64,000 nucleotides of DNA, from positions 762,160 through 826,159 of the forward strand of contig BCIH01000006.1 of assembly GCA_002897115.2 (NCBI GenBank). Direction: 5' to 3'. The position numbers were made by a program, and so were the translations under genes. This document shows positions 34,147 through 45,584 of this stretch, one piece after another. Source of the stretch: Prototheca cutis. Its lineage: Eukaryota > Chlorophyta > Trebouxiophyceae > Chlorellales > Chlorellaceae. Numbering within the stretch: position 1 is the stretch's first letter; each line of letters starts with the position of its first letter. Under the pieces are notes generated by a model, which was given only the letters and a program-made list of their open reading frames with translations, did not search any database and was not told the origin of the DNA.

Positions 34147-36655
34147 TCAGTCGACTATCGGCGTCCGGGGTCGTTTCCTGTCGCCAGCTGGTGCATCGTC
34201 ACGCCACACCGGTGCTCGGCCCTTCCCCGGACCTCCTGCTTGTGACTGTGCTCTCAACGGAGCCTCGGAGGGTGACGACGTGGCGTCGTCGGGAACTCTG
34301 GGGCTGGGCACGAGCTGCGCATCCTCCGCAGCGGTGCGGCTGATGTCTGGTGCGGCACGCGGCGTTTGCGCGGAGAGGCAGGCCTCGCGTGGGACGGCCT
34401 GCTTCCAGCGCTCCCAATCCCGCATGGAATAGCTCATCACCGTCTGTATCCTGTCCGAGGCCTCTGCCGACTGTGTCTGCCCTTGCCTGCGCAATACGGT
34501 TGGGTATTGGAGTGGCAGGGCGTTCTGAAACGGAGTGGAGTGCGATATCGGGCACGGCACAATCGTCCGAGGGCAGGTCATCGCAGCTGGATCCCCGTCC
34601 GTTCATGCAGAGCGCCTCACGCCGGGCCCAGGACAAAGACCAGCCAGGCGGCATCCAGCCCGGTCGGGAATAAAAGCCAGTCCAGAGCGCTGCATTCCTG
34701 ACAGGGCCCAGACGCCCTCACCTGCCAGTCCGCTTGTTGACCGCAGAGACGATGATGCCCCGCTCGGTGTCCTTCTCCAGTTTCACTCGCTTGTCCCGCA
34801 CCTGGGGCAAGGCAGTTGACAGGTTCGAGACGTCGGTCAGTTGCGTTTTGATCCAAGAACGCGCACGCACACGACTCGGCCAACAATCCAGTGCTGGCCT
34901 GTGCATTGACGCTTTATTGTTGGGGGAAGGGGGGCCACATGCAGTCCTCTGGCGGGCAACAAAAAGGGGCTCAGCAAAAAACAACCCTAAGCCTCACACT
35001 GCAGTGACAGGCATCGTACGACTCCATGAACGCATGCGTACCAGGAAGGAAAGCGTGAACAGGTTTTCAACCGTCTTGGCGAACGAGTCATGGTTCAGGA
35101 TCAGCTCCACCAGCCGGGCCCTGTCAGGAATGTGTGTGAGAGGAGTAAAAGGTCCCGCAGCTGCCACTTGGAGCCGCTCCTGCACCAGAACCATGGGTCC
35201 CATTGCGCGGTTGCACGGAATGTACACCGCCAAATCACCGGGTGCACCTTCATCACCCCGAAACCTTGCCTTTTTTCAGGTAATCCGGTGATCAGCATCC
35301 ACATCAGGGTCATCTGCTGGTCCGTCTCCTTCTCCTCCTTTGCCATCCCAACCGCCACTTCATCAGGTCTGGATTCGGCGGCGATGGCTGCCCGCCGTCG
35401 ACCCGTGGTCTGCCGTCGCACGCTCGGCACCGCGTCCAGGGGGCCCAGCAAGTGCCGCGGCACGGGGGCAGGCCGGAAAATCGGTGCGGCCAGCTTGCCC
35501 AGACCTTCCCTGCGTGGAGTGCAGAACATGATAGCTGGGTTGGCCACTGCTGGCGCTTGGCCCTGAAACCAGGGGTTACCCATACAATGGGAACCAAGGG
35601 TGACCAGGCAGTGCATGAACATCCCAGCACCAGTCCACTGCACCCAATGGACCTTACCAATCAAAGATTGACGGGTGTGCAAGTTCATCAACGTCGGCAT
35701 TGCTGGTCCCAGGACCAAACCGTCCGTTCAGGAACTGGATAAAGTCCGCCGGGCCGTGCACCTGCAGGACAAAACATGCAAGGGGCAGAGGGAGGTAAAG
35801 CACCAGCCAAAGGACTCGTGCCATCATCCGACGATAGGGTTGACCGTGGGAACACGACGGCCTCGCCGGCACACACTATTCGACACGGCACATGCAATTT
35901 CGGTTGCTGTCGACGCGGTCACAAGTCTAGGTTTCTCTCAGTAGCCGGAAATCCCACCATGCATGCCAGCTGGTCACAGACTCGGCAGCTGGGCCAGTTG
36001 GAGCAGCGCCCATTTCTTTTCCCCACACATCCGCCAACGCATGTGCCTGACCTTGGTCTCCGCCGCGAGCCTTCGGACATACTCAGAGCCACTCTCTGTG
36101 ACAAGTGCAAACAGCTCTGAGTCCACCGCCTGCTCCCGTGGCCGCTTGACTGCAGGCATAGTGCACGGGGAATATGTCACCGGCATGACATGAACTTAAC
36201 AACGAACGGCATGGCGCCGAAACCATGACATCGAGAAGAGCAGCAGGGCACAGTGCTGAAGCTTGACCTGCACAGCATGCTTCACTGCACTGGGTTGCTG
36301 GGCAGGGTCCTCCCTTGCACAACAGTAACCCCCCTATTTCCCACTGGTGTTGTGGAGGGCATTGGCGGTGATGATGATCTCTGTGAGCCCGCTCGCCTCG
36401 GTTCCTATCAGCTCATGCCTCTCATCTGCACGGCACGGATTTGACCAAGGAAAATGAACATCCAAAGAGCGTATCTGCGTGTGAGCAGCACCGGGCATGT
36501 GATCTCCTTCAGACATCGATAGACAGAAGAGTAATGCACCCACTCTTTGCACGATTGATGAGGTTCCGGTACGCCTCTCGCAGTTCGAGCTCGGACCGCC
36601 GATCCTGTTCAATGGCCGGGCCACAGTGTGTGGATATTTTGCACTCGCGTGTCAT
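34147..36655 (-). CDS. NSE4: SMC5/6 complex kleisin subunit Nse4
   Basis: Kleisin-like subunit bridging the SMC5 and SMC6 heads in the nuclear DNA-repair complex. Eight exons, all in phase: 36655-36544, 36425-36345, 36149-36052, 35761-35658, 35509-35228, 35120-35042, 34801-34722 and 34450-34147, giving 379 residues. The N-terminal kleisin helix is RSELELREAYRNLINRA, then GLTEIIITANALH and KRPREQAVDSELFALV. The middle has APIFRPAPVPRHLLGPLDAV and AKEEKETDQQM. The C-terminal Nse4 domain shows HDSFAKTVENLFTLSFLVRD and a final winged-helix part with MSYSMRDWERW. The end of exon 5 was chosen by phase; its last few codons are the least certain part. The C-terminal 70 residues are low complexity. 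Confidence 0.9.
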
Positions 36656-37092
36656 GATCTGTGCGCGCAGTCTCCACGAGCAGTCATCATTTTCCCTTTC
36701 TCAGCTCGTACCGGCGACGAGGTACCCTGCATCCAGAACACGCAGCCTTAGCACAGGTCACATAATGCAAAGAGTTGATCATTTGCAATAATTGTATACA
36801 TTATATAACTTCATCTTTCTATCCGTTTCGAGCAGATGCCTTGAAACGCGCATGGGGTAAAAACACAGGAGCCCCAGGCGGGTCAAGCCAGTGGGTTTCA
36901 AAATGGCGGGCGAAGCTGGAAAGAAGCTCGGAACACGTCGTTCTTGGCATCCAGCATGTCCACTGCTCTAGCGAGCTCTTGGATTCTCCTTGGCATCCAC
37001 AGCATGTCCATCGCTCTAGAACTCTGGGATTACTCCTTCTGAGTTATAATCGTAGGATTTCTTACTACTCGCTGGCGGCAGGTCTAGGCAGC
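36656..37092. promoter_or_regulatory. Divergent promoter region, NSE4 / BAP31-like gene
   Basis: About 440 bp between two divergent genes. It is AT-richer than its neighbours, has a TATA-like TATATAA at 36802-36808 and contains the direct repeat listed at 36943-37036, which lies directly upstream of the BAP31-like start. Confidence 0.45.
36943..37036. repeat. Two tandem 46-48-bp imperfect direct repeats
   Basis: Copy 1 begins CTTGGCATCCAGCATGTCCA at 36943 and copy 2 begins CTTGGCATCCACAGCATGTC at 36989. Both continue through GCTCTAG and a GGATTCTC/GGGATTACTC segment. The copies are imperfect, so the duplication is not recent. They end about 55 bp before the ATG of the BAP31-like gene. Confidence 0.75.
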
Positions 37093-38538
37093 ATGGCGTC
37101 TCTATGGTGGATCATCGCCAACTATCTCTTGCCGGTCCCGGCAATTCTGTTCCTTCTCCTCGCCATACCTGGGCCCAGGTGGGGCCACATTGATGAAAAG
37201 CGTGAACTTGGATCCGTACATTTGTGGGTGTGCATGCCATGGTTGGTGGTGGGACGAAGTGAGGTAAACTGGGCACGACCCCAACTCCCGACACGCAGGA
37301 ACATTAGGCGTGGCATCCTCCTGTTCTGCACGAAGGTCTTTGATCTGCAGCTTGTGGGCATGTTCAAGCTCCTCCACGTGGCTCTATTTCTGACAATGGT
37401 AGCTTGCCTCGGTGAGCAGCCTTGTGGTGGCGTGTGTTGGGGACCAGAACATTCACAGTGTGGGTGCAGTCTCCAGTGATCCCCTGGCGGGACCCTCTGT
37501 GCAAGGGGATGGCTTTTTCCTTGTCAGTTGTCATTCAGTCCAAGAATTTCGTGGAAATATGCAGTGGAATTTCATACGGATAGCTTAAGGGCTTCCTATT
37601 TTACTGCTCCCACCACGCAGCTTCGCTGAGGCAGCTTCAAGCTGTCAAGGAGCAGCATGCCCTCAGCGTGTTCACGTCTCCCAACCAGGAGATTGCGCTC
37701 CTTTCCAAGAAGTGGCGATCGGAACGAAATCTGTGGTGCGTGTTGCGGGCAGGGGTGCCTTGAGTATCCCGGGTTGTTGAGCGATGCCAGGGACGGATGG
37801 ACGACCGCTGGTGGCGCCAGCCTGACCAAGCGAGCTCGGTCAACAAGGGCACAGCAGGCAGGTCGTTGACGATACCCCAACAAACCTCCTAGTGCCGTTC
37901 CAGGATCTCGGTGTTTGCACTCTCGGCATGGCTGGGGCTTGCGGCCTTTTACCGGGAGAAGCAGCGGCGGATTCAGCTGGAGGAACAGCTTCAAGAGCAA
38001 GGGTTGGCAGCCGGCAGCCCAGTCAGCGGCGTGCCAGCTGGGCCCCAGAAACCCCACACACAGTAGGCGGACTCTTGGACTGTTGTGTTGCAATGCGATG
38101 GCAGCGGGTAGTACCATCATTGCCATGGTCGGGGGCATGCCAGGGGGCCCCTTGCTGCTTGCATCGTTGCTGCATTGCACACTGGCATGCATGTTGACTG
38201 ATTGGACACTGAGTGAGGCCCCAATTGATTGAGGCGTGTAAGGAACCCAATGTTTTGTGGATGTGCCCTTTCCACGCCAAGATCCTGGCACAAGCAAAGG
38301 ATCTCATACGGGACCACCGACCCAAACCCCCAGGGCCCCGGCTGCTCAGTCAGAAGGCCTGGACCGCCCGCAGCCCGCGGTGGCGGCACAGCAACAGTCG
38401 GAGCTGGCGGGAGAACTGGAACTGGAAAATCTGGCAACGGGCCAGGGTCTGCGGGCCGCGGCAGCAGGTGCAGAGCCGCTGACCACCGTGGCAGCGGAAG
38501 AACCCGCCAAGGAGNGGTTTCAGAAGAAAGATGACTAA
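37093..38538 (+). CDS. BCAP31: BAP31-like ER membrane protein
   Basis: ER membrane protein of the BAP31/Yet family, involved in export and quality control of membrane proteins. Exons 37093-37178, 37299-37411, 37621-37735, 37904-38062 and 38334-38538, 225 residues. Three hydrophobic segments occur: ANYLLPVPAILFLLLAIP, KLLHVALFLTMVACL and ISVFALSAWLGLAAFY. Before the third is LLSKKWRSERNLW, like the conserved RAQRN(L/M)Y(I/L) of BAP31. A short coiled region follows (EKQRRIQLEEQLQEQ), and the protein ends KKDD, a dilysine ER-retrieval signal like the KKEE of animal BAP31. The start of the last exon was chosen by phase. An N at 38515 leaves one residue unknown, seven residues before the end. Confidence 0.8.
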
Positions 38539-39133
38539 TCAGTTTGTCATCGAGCGGATGCGGATGTCTTTGTGTATCCTTGCCTTCATGTACAGATGTC
38601 TGCGCATCGCCCGGCCACCGCGAGAGTCATCGTGTTTGAGGAGTCTGCAATTTTGTCACTCCCTATCTTGAAGAGGACTGAGCTCTACCCAATGCCACGA
38701 TTTGCGGTTGCTTCCCTGGCCACGAGAAAGGCCAAAAGCCAGCCGCGGAGAAACGGCCTGATTGCACAGCGTTGTAGATTTCGCCACCCCTGTCTTTCTA
38801 GGCAGGTCCTTTGACGACACGCAACCAGGCGGCCAATCCATTGCGTCTCCCAGCTCTGGCTTCAACGGCCGGGGCCTGGATGTCATGCAAAACGACTCGG
38901 GTTACACGAGTGATGGTCCCGGGCATATGGGCAGGGGTCTGGGGTGGCAAACTCTGCTAAAGTCAGGCCGGCAAGAGAACGAAGGCGGAGGTGCCGGTCC
39001 AGCGCGACGGCGCATGCAGGGTCGCAGTCGGTGCCTGTCAGGGCATTATCGGTGTGCAAGCTGCTTGTTGGCAGGACGAGTGAGGACAGCACACATAAAA
39101 CCTGGAAGCGGATGACGTCGTAACTCGGGCAGC
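38539..39133. other. Convergent intergenic region
   Basis: About 600 bp between the BAP31-like and expansin-FAS1 3' ends; no recognisable gene or element. Confidence 0.5.
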
Positions 39134-41910
39134 TCACAGCGGCTGGTGTGCCAGGAGCCTGCGCCCCGCTGTAGAGGCTGCCGGCACAGCCGCGGCTGCC
39201 GGGGGAGGTGGTGAGGCCGCCACTTGGGTCGCGGTGATGGCATCGAGGGATTTCTGGTCAAAAGTGAAGGGCAGGAGCACCTGGTCGACGATGTGGATGA
39301 CGCTGGGTCCGCAGGCAACGATGTCGGCCTGGAGAATGGCGGCATCGCTGCCCACGCCCTGGAGGGTGCCGTCCGCAGTAACGTTGATGGTGAGCAGGTT
39401 GACTTTATCAAGAGTGGCCGAGGTGGGGAGCTGCGTCCCCGGGGTCAACGTCCACGCGGGCCAGAGCCCCTTGACCACATTGTAGGCAGCCAGTGGGTTT
39501 GCAAGGTCGGGCGCTGCATTGAGCAAGGCGGCCAGGTTGTCCACGCCCCGGACAGCCCCCCCGGCGATGCGTGCCGTGAGAGCCGAGTTTGTCGGCACGA
39601 TCAATGTGGCCTGGGCATCGGGGGCATCCAGCAGCACCGACAGGCCCACGTTGGTCAACACCTGAACCCAGGTGCTGACTTCGGGGATGCCACGCAGTGT
39701 GGCCAGTGCGCTCTCGCAGTTGGAGGACGACCAGTTGGAAGGGGCTGCGGCCTCCACGGACGCCGCAGACAGCGGACCCGCCTCCGTGCCCGAGGGAGAG
39801 ACCAACGTCGGTGCCGTCGCAGGCACAAACTGCACGGGTGCAGCCACGATAGTCGACTCGCCGGCGGGCACGGATGCCGAAATCTCCGACTCGAGTGCAG
39901 GCGCCACGGCTGCAGACTCGGCGACAGGGGCCGAAGTCTCGGGCAGCGGGGCCTCAGCCTCGGGGGTGGGTGCACCCACGGGGATCAGACTCACGACAGA
40001 AGGCGCACCCTCTGCCGTCGGTGCAAGGATGGGTGTGGTGGCAGGCTCGGCCACGGGCTCGGCGGTTGGAGCAACGGCAGGCTCGGCCACGGGCTCGGCG
40101 ACCGGTGCGACGGCAGGCTCGGCCACGGGCTCGGCGACCGGTGCGACGGCCGGCTCGGCCACGGGCTCGGCGACCGGTGCGACGGCCGGCTCGGCCACGG
40201 GCTCGGCGACCAGTGCGACGGCCGGCTCGGCCACAGGCTCGGCGGTGGTGGGGGTCCTGCAGAGAAAACGGGTGTCAGCATTGCGGCAGAACTAGGCAAC
40301 ACTTGTAGCGCGTGAGCATCAGCAACGCACCAGTGCTTTGGCTCTCGTTGGAGGCGCTCCCGAATCCAATCCCTTAAGACCCCCCGGACGTACAGGGAAA
40401 CAGAGTTGGTGGTCGCGCTGCCCTGTCCAAACTGCACGTCAGTTTCAAAGTGCCCCGTCTCGCCAGCTTGGGCGATGGCATTCCTGTGAGGGGAGGCGAC
40501 AGTGGGCGTGTTAAGAAGCACCCTTGCCACTGCCCCTATGGGGCGGCGGCCCCCCCCCCCCACCCCACCCACCCACCCACCCACACACATGCGTCTGCCT
40601 GCCAAGCTTCAGGACAGGTGGTCATGTTGCATTGAATGGGTGATTGCTTCTTGTTCATGACAGTCGAGGGCCTCAGACACAAACATCTACCCTAAGACCT
40701 GAGCCCTAGCACCCCTGCTGCTCACGTGGCAATGATGGTCTCGCCACCCTGGGTCAGCTGGATATCCATGGGAGTGGCCGGAAGAACGGAACCTTCCCAG
40801 CTGGCACCAAAGGAGCGTGTCATGGGCAGCCAGTCACCCTGCATGTTCCGTGAATAGGTCGAGTGCTTGCTGTTCCGTTCGCGTTGGGTGCTGTGTAGGG
40901 AATTCTCTGTCCATTCGGGCGAGCCAGGGGCACCAATGTGCCCCTTGCTCGCCCTCACATTTCTTAAACACGATTGACACTCATCAGCAACCCCCTTCCC
41001 CAACCCCCTCTAGTCCAGTCCCAGACCCGCATATGGCGCCCACCCAGCCAACCCACCGAGCCGCCCGAGGACCGGAGGGACACAGAATCGACGTTGCCGC
41101 TGCCGGCAACGTCCAGCAGGGTGAAACGAAGGTAACCACCGAGGGATGGACGGTACTGATCAATATTGATGATGATGTTGCCTGGTGGGGAGCACGAGAC
41201 CTGTGCGACGCGGGCGCTGGCAGTGCCGATGGAACTGGAGAAGCCCTTGTCATAGGCAGCAGGGGAGACATAGATTTGCAGGGGGTCGCACCCATCGCAG
41301 TTGTCAGTCACCATGACGGTGAAGGCCGATGGGCTGCCGCCACACACTTCCTGCTATTGTATGGAAGAGGAGTTGAGATGCTAAGAAGCAGCGCAGACTG
41401 CGGTCGTAGCACGGAAGGGAAAACATCGTCTGGCAAGCAGCCACTACACGTTCACAGCAACGCCCATGCAACACAGCAGCCGTGCTTGCCTCGTCAGTGC
41501 ACTGCACTTGGAGACAGGCGCCGCAGCCCTGCGGCCCTGCGCTCTTCAGGAAGGGCGCGTTGGCGTTGACAACGGCAATGGCGTCGTAGGGCCACTCGCT
41601 GGAGCTCAGAGTACCATACCCACAAGCCCCAGATCCCTCCGATCCAGACTGCATGGAAGGAGTAGTGTGCCGGTACATTCATGAATGGCAGTCCCATGAC
41701 CCTGCCACCAAAATAGCGGGCCCACTGCCGCACCACAGGAGACCGGTATGGCCGCCCACCAGTCCGCGGGCCAGTACGGTCGCCCCTCCATCTCACCCCT
41801 CCTCGAGAGGCTCTGCCAACCGTCACAGGCGACCAGTCCTGGGCGCTGGCGATCGACGCAAGGAGCGCCGTGGCCAACGCCACTTTCTGAACCAGCTTCA
41901 TGGGCGGCAC
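39134..41910 (-). CDS. Secreted expansin-fasciclin (FAS1) fusion protein
   Basis: Exons 41910-41797 (ATG also at 41901), 41648-41490, 41350-41073, 40890-40726, 40483-40331 and 40256-39134; all phases fit, about 660 residues. A signal peptide (VALATALLASIASA) leads into an expansin double-psi barrel: GACGYGTLSSSEWPYDA, GCGACLQVQC, FTVMVTDNCDGCDP, QIYVSPAAYDKGF. The expansin C-terminal domain is MTRSFGASWEGSVLPATPMD. After a splice at residue 287 comes a Pro/Ala/Val/Glu linker of tandem 12-residue repeats, then one FAS1 domain (about 460-610) with H1 ATLIVPTNSAL and H2 VIHIVDQVLLPF. Expansins loosen walls and FAS1 domains mediate adhesion, so a wall or matrix role is likely. The usual HFDLS Asp is replaced (QIYVS). 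Intron 2 has a GC donor (GCAAGC). Confidence 0.88.
40055..40245. repeat. 36-bp tandem repeat encoding PVAEPAVAPVAE
   Basis: Roughly five copies of a 36-bp unit inside the last exon of the expansin-FAS1 gene. The three central copies are almost identical and the outer ones diverge slightly. They encode a 12-residue Pro/Val/Ala/Glu unit and form the linker between the expansin and FAS1 parts. Copy number may vary between strains. Confidence 0.92.
40550..40561. repeat. Poly-C tract in an expansin-FAS1 intron
   Basis: About 12 C residues followed by CCCA repeats, within the intron between 40484 and 40725. Confidence 0.85.
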
Positions 41911-42967
41911 GTGGCTGGCCTAGCAGCCGAATGTGGAAAGACGTACAACAATGTCGCGCGGAGGAAAGGCCAAATGTTTTGTTTTTATAAGATGCACGCA
42001 TCATTACAAGGGTGTATGATGGCAAGCGCACTGGGTTGCATTTCTTCCTCGCTTCTTGGAGCGTGCTATGCTGCTTTTTCCCGTCGGACGGAGGGGTTGC
42101 GCCGCTGCACCGGCCAGCGTCTCCGCCCCCGAAAAAAGCAACGCAGTCCAGATACCCTGCCCATTTATCGGATGTCTTAATGTCCATCATGTTTGATGTC
42201 GTCTTCATGTGACTGAATCTTGGAGCTTGCGACTCTTCCGTTCCCTTCAGATGGTCCGGGGTGGCCCCCGATTGCTCGCCTCACGCTTTCGCGTGATGCA
42301 GGCACGAAGAACATTTATCGATAGCTGATCGTTGGTACGTCCATTCATGGAAAACCAGACCAGGGTTCTGTGAGGTGATCATTCAGGAGGACAGTGGCCG
42401 AACTGATCGGGGATTATCCTGCAGGGGTACAGGGAGGCCAGCCGGTTGCCATGTTTAGTCACTCGTTTGCCACAGCCATGCCAGCGATGTATTCGCAATC
42501 ACAGAATGTGTGCATTAGAGAGCATTGTTTCTCCATCGGAGTGCGTACATGGTGCTGGTGCTGGCCCCATCTGGATGCGAGGCTTGCCCACATCAAGACG
42601 GGATGGGCCACAGCCAATTCCCCCCTCCTGGCCCTCCATGGGCCGGGTAGTGCGATCCACGTGGGCCGATCTCGCTCAACTGTCATCCAGACACAACGAA
42701 CAGGCCAATGCACGACGTACTAAGGGGAAATATTTTGATATATAGTGCATGAAAAGACATTATAGCTGCCTAGAATCTGGAAGGAAAGCGCCATCGGCCA
42801 GATTCCGGCTTCCTAGGAGAGCAACGTTCTCTACTCCTTCCCGTGGTTGCGCATGGATTCGCCGCGTAAGCCCGCAACAGCATTTCATGGCCCTAGGACC
42901 AATCGCAACCCCGTTTCAACCTTTAACCAACTAAATTACGTGCCCATTTCATCAATCGATTTCGAAC
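41911..42967. promoter_or_regulatory. Divergent promoter region between two secreted-protein genes
   Basis: About 1.06 kb separating the divergent expansin-FAS1 gene and the secreted repeat-protein gene, so it should hold both promoters. It is less GC-rich than the coding flanks. No repeat, RNA or further gene was recognised. Confidence 0.45.
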
Positions 42968-44867
42968 ATGGCGAACTACAGGGCCGCGGCGCTACTGCTG
43001 TCGTGCGTGGTTGCATGTGCTGCCGTTCCGACAGCACATGCGAGCGTGCACCCGCTGCCTCCGTTCACGGNGGTGACCTCCTGTGTGCCATATAATGTTC
43101 AGATCATTCCAGGACCACGATACACGGTGGCCGTGGACGCCGATGCGGCCGTCGAAGCCGCGCTCACGGCCAATGTGTCGGACGGCGTGTTGTACCTGGG
43201 CAGTGGGCCCTTCAACACCAGCAACCCGATCATGGTCAATGTCACGCTGCCTGCAGCGAACCTGACCGGAGTCATGCAGGGCGGTGGCCTAGCCTCCATT
43301 TTTGTCGGCCCAGGTGCGGTCTCTGTTTGGGGTGTACGCGCATTCGGCTCCGTCGCCGGAACGCGCTCGTACGGCCCCATAAATGGTCCAAACCCGTTGG
43401 CGAATGCGGGTTCCAACTCATGCCCGTCCGCGCATTCCATGCAGGATTCAATGGCTCCGACCTGACGGTCCAGGCAGGCCTTGGGCCGGGCAACGTTGTT
43501 GTGAGCGGCGTCAATTACACTGCCGTCAACCTCCAAAACGCCGGGTGAGTGGGGTGCCGGGCAAGTGGCGAGTGCATCCCGAGGGAAACTCGATTGGGAG
43601 GGTGGAGATGACCAGCAGAACTCCCCCCAAATCACCCGCTCTTGTTTTACCATGAACACAACCCAAATCCTTGTTTGTTTGCCTCAGAACCGGCTCGCTG
43701 AGCCTGGCGGGGACATTCGGCACGGTCAGCCTGACGGCGTCTGGCATCACTGAGAACACCATCTCTGGCGTCTTGAATGGCGTCACGCTGACGCTGTCTG
43801 GTATCAGCAACGTCTACATTGTCAGCGCGAGCCCAAGGCTTGTCATCGACGGAACGTGAGTGGCGTTTGGTCGGGATTTCCATGTGTAGCAGGAGAGCTT
43901 GCTTGCCTGGGAGCTTGCATGGAACCCAAAATGTGGGGCAGTGCAAGGTCTCGTGCGTGTGCACGCGCGCGCGTGTGTGTCAGCTGGCCCGCAACAGACC
44001 CTTCCTCTGCCCCCTCCGTCAAAAATAGCACAGAAACCCGAGCCGTGTGCATTGTACTCCCACATCATGCAGTGCCAATGGTATCACCTCAGTCCAGTAC
44101 AACCAGGGGATCTGCATGATTCCATCTGCCTTCCCCTTCAGTAGCGTCTGCGAGCTCAACCCCAGCCTCGCCCCCCCGGTACGTTTCGCATTGCTGCTGA
44201 CCCCGACGTGTAGGGATGCGTGCGCGTTGGCATGCCGCTTACTCCTGTATGTGCTCCCTTGCCCGGTTGGCATCCGGTCAACTCACCCCTTTTTTCCTTT
44301 TCCCCACCACAGGTGACACCCGTGGTCCCCTGGACAGCCAACCTGAATGCAGTCGGCATGTTCGTGTGCACGCCACGTGGCATCTCTCCGTCGGCGACCG
44401 CAGGTGCGACCACCACCGGCACCGCTGCCATTCAGACCACGGTGGCTGCGCCCGGTCTTGCCACCTCCAATGCCGCGGCAGGCACAGTGGCCGCGGGCAT
44501 GGCCCCGTCCACCGCCGCGACTGGAACGGTGTCTGGCCCCGGCTCTGCCACCTCCAGCGCTGCGGCCACGGGCGTGCCTCCCTCCACCGCCACGGCTGGA
44601 GCGGGGGCCGTGCCCATCATGCCGCAGCAGACGGTGGCCCCTGCGCCCGAGCCTGAGATGGCCGCTGGCCCGTCATTCAACTTTGCCACCCCGACCCCCG
44701 GTGGCTTCCAGTCGCAGTCGGGCTCCGTAACCCCCACCGGCACCAATGCCAACGCGGCTGCCCAGGGCACCAACTCCGCCTCGGCCTCGGCCGTTGCCGG
44801 GCCAGGCGGGGCGTCCACCCAGACCGCCAACGACGGCACCAGCAACTCGTTCAACACGGGTGGTTGA
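42968..44867 (+). CDS. Secreted beta-repeat protein with Ala/Thr/Pro-rich tail (DUF2807-like)
   Basis: Exons 42968-43313, 43445-43544, 43688-43855, 44073-44178 and 44313-44867 (TGA), 424 residues. The signal peptide is MANYRAAALLLSCVVACAA, cleaved near AHA-S. The body is built of short beta-strand repeats rich in Gly, Val, Asn and Thr (NGSDLTVQAGLGPGNVVVSG, TGSLSLAGTFGTVSLTASG, TISGVLNGVTLTLSGISNV). These resemble the head or GIN domain of DUF2807 adhesin-like proteins, which is a fold impression rather than a proven match. Cys pairs occur in CVPYN, ICMIP and VCELN. The last 150 residues are Ala/Thr/Ser/Pro-rich, like O-glycosylated wall proteins. An N at 43071 hides one residue. It diverges from the expansin-FAS1 gene, so a cell-surface role is likely. 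Confidence 0.8.
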
Positions 44868-45584
44868 GCGCATGCTGACGTGTGGCCCCGTAAAGAGCAG
44901 CGACTGCTTTGTTTTGTATGTTTGGTCAGACTGACAGGCCCGTTGTGAGGGTGGCTGCCGGAGGTGCCGGTGTTGGCTCCCCATTCCCTGGTGCCACTGG
45001 AGTCTCCTGGGTGGCCACCCACCGAACGGCGCCGATGCAAGACCATGAAAACCCACACTCTTTTATTGGTGCGCCCGCCCTGCGTGCACGGAAAGTATTC
45101 ATTTTCGACGACCACACAAGCCAGCCATTGTCAGTACGCGTTGGATCACAGGCGCATGCGCGTGCATGCTGTGGAAGTGCCATGCAAGTCCAGGTCCCAG
45201 CCAGAGAGCGGCTCCAGAGAGACTGGCAAGATGAAAGCCAGGGTGCGCCCTAGGGCACCCCAGCGGGCAATTGTCTTTGAAAACACACAAAAAGAATATG
45301 CAGTCTAAACGCATGCGGACACTGCCAGCAGGGAAAGGGGTGGGCAAACATGCTAGGAAAGGCGGGCAGAACACGGGTGTGCAAGTGTATGCGAGGAAAA
45401 GAAAGCGCAACCCTAGCACGCATGCAGCTCGTTACGAGGTGCAATGCCCGTCAGCTGGACGAGACGAGCCTGGGAGCAACTTCCGATAGCACAACCGTCA
45501 TCGCTTGTCATGCGGCGTGCATCCTGAAGTGTAGGCCACCACAGCATCGCCGTCTGGCGAAACGGGCAAGGTATTGGGGAGAAA
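44868..45584. other. Convergent intergenic region
   Basis: About 720 bp between the secreted repeat-protein gene and the small membrane-protein gene. No gene or RNA recognised; presumably 3' UTRs. Confidence 0.45.

Noticed and set aside
40055..40245. 36-bp repeats that could be mistaken for a CRISPR array
   Set aside because: The units are directly contiguous with no spacers and lie inside a coding exon in a eukaryotic genome.
39224..40315. 363-codon plus-strand frame opposite the expansin-FAS1 gene
   Set aside because: It is a mirror of a GC-rich coding exon and a 36-bp repeat; the peptide is a low-complexity Gly/Arg/His string without any domain.
44432..45115. 227-codon minus-strand frame
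   Set aside because: Mirror of the Ala/Thr-rich last exon of the secreted repeat protein; low complexity.
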